DNA from: Gammaproteobacteria bacterium TMED92
GTDB taxonomy: Bacteria > Pseudomonadota > Gammaproteobacteria > Pseudomonadales > Azotimanducaceae
DNA: 8,659 bases
Assembly: GCA_002170355.2 (NCBI GenBank)
Contig: NHET02000064.1
Location: forward strand, 16,878 to 25,536
Direction of reading: 5' to 3'
Part shown: positions 1 through 6,050 of the stretch, piece by piece
Layout: every line of letters begins with the position of its first letter
Numbering within the stretch: position 1 is the stretch's first letter
The notes under the pieces: model-generated
Told to the model about the DNA's origin: nothing
Database searches by the model: none
What the model saw: the letters and a program-made list of their open reading frames with translations, nothing else
Translations under genes and position numbers: made by a program

Positions 1-1596
1 CAACGGCAACGCTGGCTGAAAAACACCACTAAGGCCTTGAGCAAACTGTCTTGGCCCAAGACAGTACCCATGCCGAAGCAGTTGCACGACATCGAAGCCG
101 TCACTGCCCGCGTGCAAACCGAGGTCGAAAAACTTCTCGAGCACCAGAGCAAGTCCCGCGAGCAAGTTAAAGACAGCGTCCGCCGTGCCAGGGATCTCTT
201 AACCCAGGGGCAACTGAAACAAGCCACCCAGTACCTCGCTGACGCCCGCGCTCTGCAAAAGCTTGGCTATCGCGAACGCGATGGCGAAATTGCTCAGCTT
301 AGCGCCGAGCTCGACGAGATGAGCGATTGGCAAAACTTCGTCACAGAACCAAAGCGCCAGGCTCTGCTGTCTAGTTTGCGAAGCCTAGTGGAAGAGCCTT
401 TGGCACCACCTGACCAAGCCGAGCGATTGAAACACTTGCGCCAGTCGTGGAATGAACTCGGTCGACTGCGGCGCACGCAACAAGGTTTGCAAAAACACTT
501 TGACGATCTAGCAGAGCAAGCTTTTGCGCCGTGTAAAGCGTATTTCTCGGATCAGGCAGACCACAGGGCAAAGAATCTGCAACGGCGCCAAGCTCTGTGC
601 CAACAACTCAGCGACTTTCTTGCGCAAGCGGACTGGCAGCAAACCGGATTGCGCGAGTTGGAGAGCATATCCCGACAGGCCCGGGCCGAATGGCGCAGCC
701 ATCATCCTTGCGAGCACCGCGCGTTGAAACCAGTCGAAAAACACTTTGAGGCGTTGCAGCAACAAATTCATGATCACATTCGTCAATGCAAGCGCGACAA
801 TCTCGAACAAAAACGGCAGCTGGTCGCCACAGCCGAAGCGCTGACAGAGGTCGATGCCAACGCCGACGCCACGCAACAGGCGAAACTTCTGCAACAGCGT
901 TGGAAACAAATTGGCCCAGCGCCGAGAAAGGATGAGCACCGCGTTTGGCAAGCTTTTCGCCATGCTTGTGATCAGGTTTTTCAACGTCGCGCAGCCGCCT
1001 ACCAAGCGAGCAAAGACGCTCACGCCGCACAACTGACGGTGCTGAGCAGCGCGCTAGATGAATTCGAGCAATCCAGTAGCGACGCAGATCTAGGTGCGCT
1101 GCGTAAGCGCTATCAAGCGATCGAAGAGCAATCCGCTGACGTCAAGCTTGATGCCAGCACCCGTGACCGGCTTCAGGCTGCAGCGCAAATCATTGCTAAC
1201 CGAGCCAAAGCCGCGCGGCGCTCCCAGCTTGTTGAACGATTGGAGCAATGGCGACTATGGGACCTTACAGTCAGTCAAGGCGAGCAAACGGGCAACAATA
1301 TTGATGCACCACATCCGATATTCGCCGATCGCTGCAAGGGGCTTGGACACAGTGAAGACCTCACGCGTCTGACATTGGAAGCCGAAATCGCCGCAGATAT
1401 CCAGAGTCCGGTTGCGGACCAGCAGCAGCGTATGGCGCTGCAAATCGAACTCATCAATCAAGGGCTTAACAACACTGCGCTTATCAATAACCAACAGTTT
1501 ATTGACCGTTGGTGCCGCAGCGGACCTAAAGCGTCTGCTGACGACGATCTGCGTTCGCGTTTTTTTGCGGCGCTGACACAACGCCTACCTGATTAA
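1..1596 (+). CDS. DUF349 repeat coiled-coil protein, 5' end cut by the window
   Basis: The frame is open from base 1 (first codon CAA) to TAA at 1594-1596, so 531 codons are visible and the true start lies to the left. The in-frame TTG at 37 is an internal Leu codon rather than a convincing start, since no ribosome binding site precedes it and coding continues upstream. The protein is hydrophilic, rich in Gln, Arg, Ala and Leu, with long predicted coiled-coil helices and no signal peptide or membrane segment. The clearest DUF349 (PF03993) unit is near 895-1010, with the pattern RWKQIGPAPRKDEHRVWQAF followed by CDQVF. A weaker copy (LRQSWNELGRLRR, then FAPCKAYF) lies near 433-546 and a degenerate one near 670-790. 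DUF349 proteins often carry several such repeats and have no established biochemical role; a cytoplasmic scaffold or nucleic-acid-associated role is only a guess. It converges on the sensor kinase gene, with 24 bp between the stop codons. Confidence 0.85.
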   Translation, partial: QRQRWLKNTTKALSKLSWPKTVPMPKQLHDIEAVTARVQTEVEKLLEHQSKSREQVKDSVRRARDLLTQGQLKQATQYLADARALQKLGYRERDGEIAQLSAELDEMSDWQNFVTEPKRQALLSSLRSLVEEPLAPPDQAERLKHLRQSWNELGRLRRTQQGLQKHFDDLAEQAFAPCKAYFSDQADHRAKNLQRRQALCQQLSDFLAQADWQQTGLRELESISRQARAEWRSHHPCEHRALKPVEKHFEALQQQIHDHIRQCKRDNLEQKRQLVATAEALTEVDANADATQQAKLLQQRWKQIGPAPRKDEHRVWQAFRHACDQVFQRRAAAYQASKDAHAAQLTVLSSALDEFEQSSSDADLGALRKRYQAIEEQSADVKLDASTRDRLQAAAQIIANRAKAARRSQLVERLEQWRLWDLTVSQGEQTGNNIDAPHPIFADRCKGLGHSEDLTRLTLEAEIAADIQSPVADQQQRMALQIELINQGLNNTALINNQQFIDRWCRSGPKASADDDLRSRFFAALTQRLPD

Positions 1597-1620
1597 GTGT
1601 CGACCGCTGCTGCGTGCCGG

Positions 1621-2988
1621 TCAGTGTTCGGCGTCAACAACCTCTGCGTCGAATCCCGGTAACGTTATGCTGATACTTGCGCCGCCAAGCGCACTGTCTT
1701 CGATCAGCAAGTTCCCCTGATACAGATCCACCAACTCCGCCGCTACTGATAAGCCGATGCCTTGACCTGGCGTCTGACTGTCCGCGCGCTGGCCGCGCTG
1801 CAATACCTGCCGGCGTTGAGTATGCGGAATGCCAGGGCCATCGTCCGCAACGGTAATACAAACTTGCGACTGTTCTGCATCATGATTACGCGCCTGCTCA
1901 ATATGCACAGACACACGACCGTGACAAAATTTGCAGGCATTTTCTAACACATTGCCAAAGATTTCCATCAAGTCGCTGGCATCGCCGCGCAATGGCGCCG
2001 CTGTCGCAAAACAGGTTTCGATAGCAACCTCCGGATAAGCTGTCTTCAGCGCATTGAGCAATCTGCGGATTAGCGCATCCGCGGCAACGCGTTCGCCTAA
2101 CGCCCCTGGGGTTGCCAAAGTTGCTCTATGCAGTTGACCGTTAACCACATCTTGCATGCGCACAACCTGATCTTGCAGCAATGTTTTAGACGGCTGTTTA
2201 TCCGCCATCGCGTTGCTAATTACTGATAAAGGAGTCTTTAAGCTGTGCGCTAAGTTGTCTAGCGCTTGCCGATAACGCCGTCGCTGATTTTGTTCCTGCG
2301 TGACGAAATGTTGTAGCTGCAATGCCAGTTCTTGCAACTCGTTGGGATAACCGTCGCTGAGCTGCTGCCGCCTGCCGCGCTGTAAGTCCAGCACTTCTTT
2401 TTGCATCCGCAACAACGGTGTTAACCCCCAACGCAATGCCAAAAACTGCACCAAAACAAAAATCACAGCAACACTGCCAAAGCCAAAGCTTAAGCTTTGA
2501 CGGAAAGTTGCAATGGTCTCTAAATAGGGTCCTTGGTCAGTGACGGCAGTAAACGTCACGCCCTCATCTTGCAGTCCTTCCCAAGTAACCGAGTGGCTTA
2601 AACTATAGCGCGGTTTGTCTTGCTGCCATTGCTCAAAAATAAACACTCCGGGAGTAAACGCAGTAAGGTTCTTTTGTGATATCCCGGAGAGCACTGCGGA
2701 ACGTGAGCGCCACAAGATCTGCCCTTGACTGTTGCTTACAAGCGCATATAAGCCTGAATCAGGTTGGGTCAATCTAGGTTCTGCGAGGCTATCGCTGAAT
2801 CGAAGCTGACGCTCATCTTCGCTGGCGGAACCCATCAACGAGTAGATCACAAGCTGCAACTGCTGTTGCGCAGCGTCGATCACACTCTGCTTAAAGATAT
2901 TGTCCAGTAATAACCCCGTCATGGTCAGAAAAACCAGCAACACTAAGCTTGTAGTCAACGACAAACGGCGCTGAATCGAATCAAGCAT
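1621..2988 (-). CDS. phoQ: PhoQ-like sensor histidine kinase
   Basis: Inner-membrane sensor kinase of 455 aa that should autophosphorylate and pass phosphate to the adjacent PhoP-like regulator. Visible in order: membrane segment about residues 11-30, periplasmic sensor region about 31-168, membrane segment about 169-188, a HAMP-like linker, the H-box HSLKTPL with phosphoacceptor His248, the N-box NVLENACKF (Asn350), the G1 box DDGPGIP (382-388) and the G2 box GQGIGLSVA (408-416). HSLKTPL, NACK and the RGQR...PGQGIGL stretch follow Escherichia coli PhoQ closely. The acidic EDDD-type cluster of enterobacterial PhoQ is not seen in the sensor region. I chose the ATG at 2986-2988 because it overlaps the regulator's stop in ATGCTTGA, suggesting translational coupling. 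A GTG at 3034-3036 would add 16 residues that are out of frame with the regulator's C-terminus; I consider it less likely. Nearest alternative: another PhoQ-class kinase with a different ligand. Confidence 0.9.
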   Translation of the reverse strand: MLDSIQRRLSLTTSLVLLVFLTMTGLLLDNIFKQSVIDAAQQQLQLVIYSLMGSASEDERQLRFSDSLAEPRLTQPDSGLYALVSNSQGQILWRSRSAVLSGISQKNLTAFTPGVFIFEQWQQDKPRYSLSHSVTWEGLQDEGVTFTAVTDQGPYLETIATFRQSLSFGFGSVAVIFVLVQFLALRWGLTPLLRMQKEVLDLQRGRRQQLSDGYPNELQELALQLQHFVTQEQNQRRRYRQALDNLAHSLKTPLSVISNAMADKQPSKTLLQDQVVRMQDVVNGQLHRATLATPGALGERVAADALIRRLLNALKTAYPEVAIETCFATAAPLRGDASDLMEIFGNVLENACKFCHGRVSVHIEQARNHDAEQSQVCITVADDGPGIPHTQRRQVLQRGQRADSQTPGQGIGLSVAAELVDLYQGNLLIEDSALGGASISITLPGFDAEVVDAEH

Positions 2989-3667
2989 CTGCGGCGCTTG
3001 AATGTTGCGCCACACTGACCAGATATCCCTGGCCACGCACGGTGCGAATCAGTTTTAGTGGCTCTATTTTTTTGCGCAGCCTGCCGACAAACACTTCGAT
3101 TACATTGCTGTCACGGTCAAAGTCCTGGGCATACAAATGCTCTGTAAGCTCGCTTTTGGAAACTATCCGTTCGGTGTTCAACATCAAATATTCGAGGACT
3201 CGGTACTCAAAGGCGGTGAGTTCCAGCGGCTTGTCATGCAACACCGCCTGCTGCCGCCGGGTGTCTATAGACAGCGCCCCAACCGCAATTAGCGAAGACG
3301 CGAAGCCGGCAGCACGACGGATAAGCGCGTTCAACCGCGCCAACAACTCGGGCATCTCGAAAGGTTTTGCTAAATAGTCGTCCGCGCCTGCCTCTAGACC
3401 GTGGACTTTGTCTTGCCAATGGCCCCGCGCGGTTAACACGATGATGGGAAACGTCTGGCGCGCTTGGCGCAGCCGTCGAATCAGTTCGAGGCCATCTAAT
3501 TGCGGCAACCCAAGGTCTATAACCGCGGCATCGAACGCAATCTCACGACCCAAATACTCCCCTTCTGCGCCATCGCCTGCCGCATCGACCACATAACCCG
3601 TTTTGGTCAGTTGCTCGCACAGCTGTTGGCGCAACGCGCAATCGTCTTCAACAACCAATATACGCAT
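2981..3667 (-). CDS. phoP: PhoP-like response regulator, OmpR family
   Basis: DNA-binding response regulator of 228 aa, a normal length for the OmpR/PhoB family. The receiver domain spans about residues 1-118, with the acidic pocket E7-D8-D9, phosphoacceptor Asp51 (VIDLGLP), Thr79 (VLTAR) and Lys101 (AKPF). The winged-helix effector domain spans about 127-218 and shows LTAFEYRVLEYL, the recognition-helix region VIEVFVGRLRKKI and the family-ending TVRGQGYL. The WQDKV segment after LTAR and the DLGLP and VGRLRKKI motifs match E. coli PhoP, which supports the subfamily call. It starts at ATG 3665-3667, 6 bp after the stop of the PepSY gene, with only a weak Shine-Dalgarno sequence, and overlaps the kinase gene by 8 bp. 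All three genes are therefore probably one transcript. The regulon cannot be read from this window, and no clear enterobacterial-type PhoP box was found upstream of the operon. Confidence 0.93.
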   Translation of the reverse strand: MRILVVEDDCALRQQLCEQLTKTGYVVDAAGDGAEGEYLGREIAFDAAVIDLGLPQLDGLELIRRLRQARQTFPIIVLTARGHWQDKVHGLEAGADDYLAKPFEMPELLARLNALIRRAAGFASSLIAVGALSIDTRRQQAVLHDKPLELTAFEYRVLEYLMLNTERIVSKSELTEHLYAQDFDRDSNVIEVFVGRLRKKIEPLKLIRTVRGQGYLVSVAQHSSAADA

Positions 3668-3673
3668 GAAACA

Positions 3674-4018
3674 TCAACGCCTACGCACTGTGCCTTTAGC
3701 GTCCACCACGACGGTAATCACACGTTCCCCATCTACCAACAAACGAATTTGGTGCAGTTGCGCACCTGGCTTGCCGCCATTAAACGACTTGGAAGACAAC
3801 ACTCGCCCCCCGGTATTTTCGCGCGCCAGCGCCATGGCCTGGCGCAGCGTCACGCCTGACCCAGCGCCTGCCTGCGGCGACGTGACCAGTCGTGTACTGA
3901 TCGACGAGCGTTCCGGTTTGGTCAAAGCGGGTTTCTTTGGTCGTTCTTGGGCGAAGGCAACGCTGCAAAGCACGCTCAGCAGCGTCAGCCATAAACAGTT
4001 CTGCAGGGTTTTGTTCAT
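3674..4018 (-). CDS. Small exported PepSY-domain protein, first gene of the phoPQ-like operon
   Basis: Protein of 114 aa with an N-terminal signal peptide (MNKTLQNCLWLTLLSVLCSVAFA, predicted cleavage before QERPKK; positions 4018-3950). A Lys/Arg/Ser/Thr-rich linker follows, then one PepSY-like module from about residue 55: VTLRQAMALARENTGGRVLS, a short Gly-rich turn, then HQIRLLVDGERVITVVVDAKG and a basic RRR end. PepSY modules occur in periplasmic protease inhibitors and in small envelope proteins next to two-component systems. I infer that this one monitors or modulates the sensor's periplasmic face; this is not shown by the sequence. The frame is open further upstream to an ATG at 4165, but that extension is Pro/Cys/His-rich, crosses the hairpin at 4087-4146 and would put the signal peptide mid-protein, so ATG 4016-4018 is preferred. 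The Shine-Dalgarno sequence in front of it is weak. Confidence 0.82.
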   Translation of the reverse strand: MNKTLQNCLWLTLLSVLCSVAFAQERPKKPALTKPERSSISTRLVTSPQAGAGSGVTLRQAMALARENTGGRVLSSKSFNGGKPGAQLHQIRLLVDGERVITVVVDAKGTVRRR

Positions 4019-4024
4019 AGCGAC

Positions 4025-4030
4025 AATATA
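4025..4030 (-). promoter_or_regulatory. Possible -10 element for the PepSY-phoP-phoQ operon
   Basis: On the minus strand TATATT lies 6 nt before the PepSY gene ATG. It matches the sigma70 -10 consensus at five of six positions. There is no acceptable -35 hexamer at 16-18 bp, as often seen at activator-dependent promoters. Transcription from here would start at or next to the ATG, which would make the mRNA nearly leaderless and would fit the weak ribosome binding site. Chance occurrence in an AT-rich patch is quite possible. Confidence 0.25.
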
Positions 4031-4086
4031 CCCCACGCTCTTGAGCAAATGCACAAGCGCAGCTGTCGACCAAATCGTGGTGAGAT

Positions 4087-4146
4087 AAAAAAGCAGATGC
4101 GCACATTGGGGAGGGGGAGCAAGAAGAATGACGTGCGCATCTGCTT
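4087..4146 (-). terminator. 14-bp perfect hairpin followed by a T-run: terminator of the glycine-zipper gene or of a small RNA
   Basis: The arms 4091-4104 and 4133-4146 are perfectly complementary over 14 bp (GC-rich core GCAGATGCGCAC) and enclose a 28-nt loop. Read on the minus strand, the stem runs directly into six T residues (complement of A 4087-4092), the layout of an intrinsic terminator. The plus-strand side has no T-run, so the polarity is minus. It lies 86 nt past the stop of the glycine-zipper gene and 68 nt before the first gene of the two-component operon, so it would insulate the operon from read-through. The loop is long for a terminator and very pyrimidine-rich on the transcribed strand, so a structured RNA 3' end is the alternative. 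Confidence 0.7.
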
Positions 4147-4232
4147 GGTGAACATTTGACCCCAAAAATATTGAACAGGCGCAAATTTCCGACGAAAGGT
4201 CTAAATTTTGGGCTGTGCGGGTGTATCTGCGC

Positions 4233-4790
4233 CTATGCAGGTCTAACCCGAACTTTTACCCGAATTGTCGCGCCCGGGTGCTCATCCAAAAGAGCCTGGT
4301 AGCTTTTACCACCATATTCATACGTTACGTCATATCCGCTTAGCTGCTGCTCCTGTCGCTGATCGTAAAACACTTCGCAGACCTCTTCTTGGCGGTACCG
4401 CACCTCGCCACGATGATGACTGTTATGCCTGGCAATATCTTTGCCAATTGAATAACCCAAAACGCCACCGACAACGGCACCAACTTGCTTATTCGGTCGC
4501 TTGGCTCCCAATGCGTTACCTAAGGCGCCACCGATCAGCGCGCCAATGAGTTTTGGAGTTGAGGACTTATTGCTGCCATGCGAATAAGCGACCCGCTCCA
4601 TTCGACATTCTTCTCTCGGCTCGCTGTAGGTTACCGTCTCGTAGCGTGGCGATACTGCAATAACCTGCGCCTGTGCATAGCCGTTATCGGCTAAAGACAC
4701 TTGCGCCGGCACGATGCAACAAAATATCCCAGCAAGTTGTAACCATCGATTAGCGGTACTGGGGGACCGGGTAGCTCCTGACAGATTCAT
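4233..4790 (-). CDS. Exported glycine-zipper (UmoD-like) envelope protein
   Basis: Protein of 185 aa. A signal peptide occupies about residues 1-34, with hydrophobic core LQLAGIFCCIVPAQ and cleavage likely at VSLA-DNGY. No lipobox is present at that site, so a soluble or membrane-inserting periplasmic/outer-membrane protein is predicted rather than a lipoprotein. Residues about 81-118 form a two-part glycine zipper (GALIGGALGNALGA, then GAVVGGVLGYSIGKDIA), typical of helical hairpins that pack in membranes. Two Cys residues, 62 and 138, flank the zipper and could form a disulfide. The C-terminal YDVTYEYGGKSYQ...HPGATIRVKVRVRPA pattern matches what I recall of gammaproteobacterial glycine-zipper 2TM proteins related to UmoD. 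Their precise function is not established; envelope-stress roles have been suggested for relatives. ATG 4788-4790 was chosen over the upstream in-frame ATG at 4823 because of the strong Shine-Dalgarno sequence placed correctly in front of it. It is probably monocistronic. Confidence 0.85.
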   Translation of the reverse strand: MNLSGATRSPSTANRWLQLAGIFCCIVPAQVSLADNGYAQAQVIAVSPRYETVTYSEPREECRMERVAYSHGSNKSSTPKLIGALIGGALGNALGAKRPNKQVGAVVGGVLGYSIGKDIARHNSHHRGEVRYRQEEVCEVFYDQRQEQQLSGYDVTYEYGGKSYQALLDEHPGATIRVKVRVRPA

Positions 4791-4796
4791 AAAAAT

Positions 4797-4803
4797 CTCC
4801 TTA
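4797..4803 (-). promoter_or_regulatory. Strong ribosome binding site for the glycine-zipper gene
   Basis: On the minus strand TAAGGAG ends 6 nt before ATG 4788-4790. This is near-ideal Shine-Dalgarno placement and decides the start against the in-frame ATG 33 bp upstream. It is the strongest translation signal in the window. Confidence 0.8.
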
Positions 4804-4897
4804 TGCGACTGTTGTTCGAGCAACTACTAACTATTACTTGTGCGGCTGTGCGACTACGGATTATTTCGCCGCCGCAGGCAGATAGTGCACAGCTACA

Positions 4898-4924
4898 GCG
4901 AGTTTCTGATATCCAGAAACTCGC
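4898..4924. repeat. 11-bp perfect inverted repeat in the spacer after the glycerate kinase gene
   Basis: Arms GCGAGTTTCTG (4898-4908) and CAGAAACTCGC (4914-4924) are perfectly complementary around the 5-nt loop ATATC. The repeat starts 17 bp past the kinase stop codon and lies about 108 bp upstream of the glycine-zipper start. It could act as a Rho-assisted terminator or an mRNA 3'-end stabiliser for the kinase transcript, but neither strand has a T-run after it. It could instead be an operator for the glycine-zipper gene. The remainder of 4791-4941 shows no convincing promoter hexamers. Confidence 0.75.
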
Positions 4925-4941
4925 CAGTTGCGCGCATAAGA

Positions 4942-5862
4942 CTACGCTGGCTTGTCTGAACCGAAGCTGAATAGCTCGCTGTTTTCTTTCAGAGAATGAA
5001 TATCTTTAATTTCATGATCGGGGGTTAACTCAACGCGTAATCCGGGAGCTTTGATAGGATGTTGCCACTGCCATTCGGTCAGCCGTTGATAGTGCTGGAT
5101 AAATCTCTGCAGCGTCGACTCGTTCATACGCTGATCGCTGGGTAGATCCAATTCTTGTTGTCTACGCCACTGTTGAACCTGGGCGAACCCTGGTGGTCGT
5201 AACAATATCCATTCGTTGATCAGTGGCCACAGCGGTAGGTAATGCTGCTGGATCTGCTTGTTACTCCAGCGGCGCCATGTGCTATGGGTATCTTCTGCCC
5301 GTTCCAGATCATTGACGGGATGTTGTAACGACGCGGCGTCTTGTGGCTGCACTCCCAAACACCATCCTTCGACGACGAGCAACTCGGCTTGCACCTGGAT
5401 GTCTGCAACGCGATCGTCCAGGCCTTTATCGAACGCAGGTAAATCCACAGTTACCAGACCATTGTTTGACCCAAACTGCTCAAGCAAGTGACGCAACCGC
5501 GAGCTGTCGTGGGTGCCGGGCACGCCGCGGGTTGCCAACAACGGATGCACCTCCTGTGCGAGCTTTGCACGCGCCTGCTTCGGCAGATAAAAGTCGTCTA
5601 GAGATACACAGGCAGCAGTTTTACCCAACGCATGAAGCTGCTCCACCAGAATTCTCGCCAGGGTGGACTTGCCAGATCCCTGGCTGCCCGAGATGGCCAC
5701 AATCCGCCGATTGCGCGACAACAACGCCGGTGCCAGCGCTTGCGCCAGCATTGTCCATTGCCAAAAGCGTTGGTTTATGACGGCTGGCTGAGCCTGCCGG
5801 GGATGGCCCGCGTGAGTTGCGGGTAGCGAGTTCAATAACGTTGTGAGTTGGTGCGGATTCAT
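4942..5862 (-). CDS. P-loop kinase of the D-glycerate 3-kinase (plant-type GLYK / YggC-like) family
   Basis: Cytoplasmic protein of 306 aa, the usual length for this family. It has a clear Walker A motif (GSQGSGKST, residues 59-67) after a hydrophobic strand (RIVAISG). LDDFYLPKQAR (88-98) and the RGVPGTHD signature (112-119) follow, with DLPAFDKGLDDR (140-151) and the VEGWCLG segment (164-170) after those. LDDFYL, RGVPGTHD and VEGW-LG are characteristic of the plant GLYK and bacterial YggC-type kinases, relatives of the phosphoribulokinase/uridine kinase fold. Plant GLYK converts D-glycerate plus ATP to 3-phosphoglycerate. The bacterial substrate is less certain, so I give no gene symbol. It starts at ATG 5860-5862 with a weak ribosome binding site and is divergent from the M16 protease gene. 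No glycerate or photorespiratory gene is adjacent, so context does not settle the substrate. Confidence 0.85.
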   Translation of the reverse strand: MNPHQLTTLLNSLPATHAGHPRQAQPAVINQRFWQWTMLAQALAPALLSRNRRIVAISGSQGSGKSTLARILVEQLHALGKTAACVSLDDFYLPKQARAKLAQEVHPLLATRGVPGTHDSSRLRHLLEQFGSNNGLVTVDLPAFDKGLDDRVADIQVQAELLVVEGWCLGVQPQDAASLQHPVNDLERAEDTHSTWRRWSNKQIQQHYLPLWPLINEWILLRPPGFAQVQQWRRQQELDLPSDQRMNESTLQRFIQHYQRLTEWQWQHPIKAPGLRVELTPDHEIKDIHSLKENSELFSFGSDKPA

Positions 5863-6050
5863 GCAGAAGGTCTCGTTGACGACCTATAGCTTAACGCATC
5901 CAGAACCCGGGCTGGACAAACGCGGCGGCCCATCAAGCAACTGTGACGCAACGGCTTCATCTTCACTACATTTACTACACAACCCAGTCTCTTCAATTAT
6001 CATTACGCCATCAGACCGGCTCGTTCAACACCGACGCACAAGGAATACCC
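5863..6050. promoter_or_regulatory. Divergent intergenic region between the kinase and protease genes
   Basis: This 188-bp spacer must hold the outward promoters for both genes. For the plus strand the best pair I see is TTTACT (5971-5976) and AATTAT (5995-6000), 18 bp apart, each matching the sigma70 consensus at four of six positions. This would give a leader of roughly 40-45 nt. For the minus strand only weak matches exist around TATAGG (5884-5889). No clear operator or riboswitch fold was found. Confidence 0.35.
6040..6045 (+). promoter_or_regulatory. Ribosome binding site that supports a GTG start for the M16 protease
   Basis: AAGGAA lies 5 nt before GTG 6051-6053. It places the start so that a complete lipoprotein signal peptide is encoded; the next in-frame ATG (6087) would remove the positively charged N-region. 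Confidence 0.7.

Noticed and set aside
37..39. TTG as the start of the DUF349 gene
   Set aside because: The frame is open upstream to base 1 and no Shine-Dalgarno sequence precedes it; the gene is simply cut by the window edge.
508..1032. 174-aa open frame on the minus strand inside the DUF349 gene
   Set aside because: Fully antisense to a well-supported coding region, no ribosome binding site, no recognisable domain; a shadow of Ala/Gln/Arg-rich coding sequence.
1560..1566. Run of seven T near the end of the DUF349 gene as a frameshift or terminator signal
   Set aside because: The zero frame reads on through a plausible C-terminus to TAA 1594-1596 and no stable stem precedes the run.
3042..3377. 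111-aa plus-strand open frame across the regulator gene
   Set aside because: Lies wholly antisense to the conserved response-regulator coding sequence and has no family features.
4019..4165. N-terminal extension of the PepSY protein to the ATG at 4165
   Set aside because: It would bury the signal peptide 50 residues in and translate through a likely terminator hairpin.
3780..4184. 134-aa minus-strand frame overlapping the PepSY gene
   Set aside because: Out of frame with the PepSY protein, which has a signal peptide and domain; this frame has neither and crosses the hairpin at 4087-4146.
4161..4212. CCCAAAA...TTTTGGG inverted repeat (4161-4167 with 4206-4212) as a terminator
   Set aside because: Only 7 bp with a 38-nt loop and no T-run placed correctly; the neighbouring 14-bp hairpin explains termination better.
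5343..5780. 145-aa plus-strand open frame antisense to the kinase gene
   Set aside because: Pro/Arg/Ala-rich shadow translation opposite the Walker A and GLYK motif region; no start signal.
5876..5881. TTGACG as a plus-strand -35 box
   Set aside because: No acceptable -10 hexamer follows at 15-19 bp.
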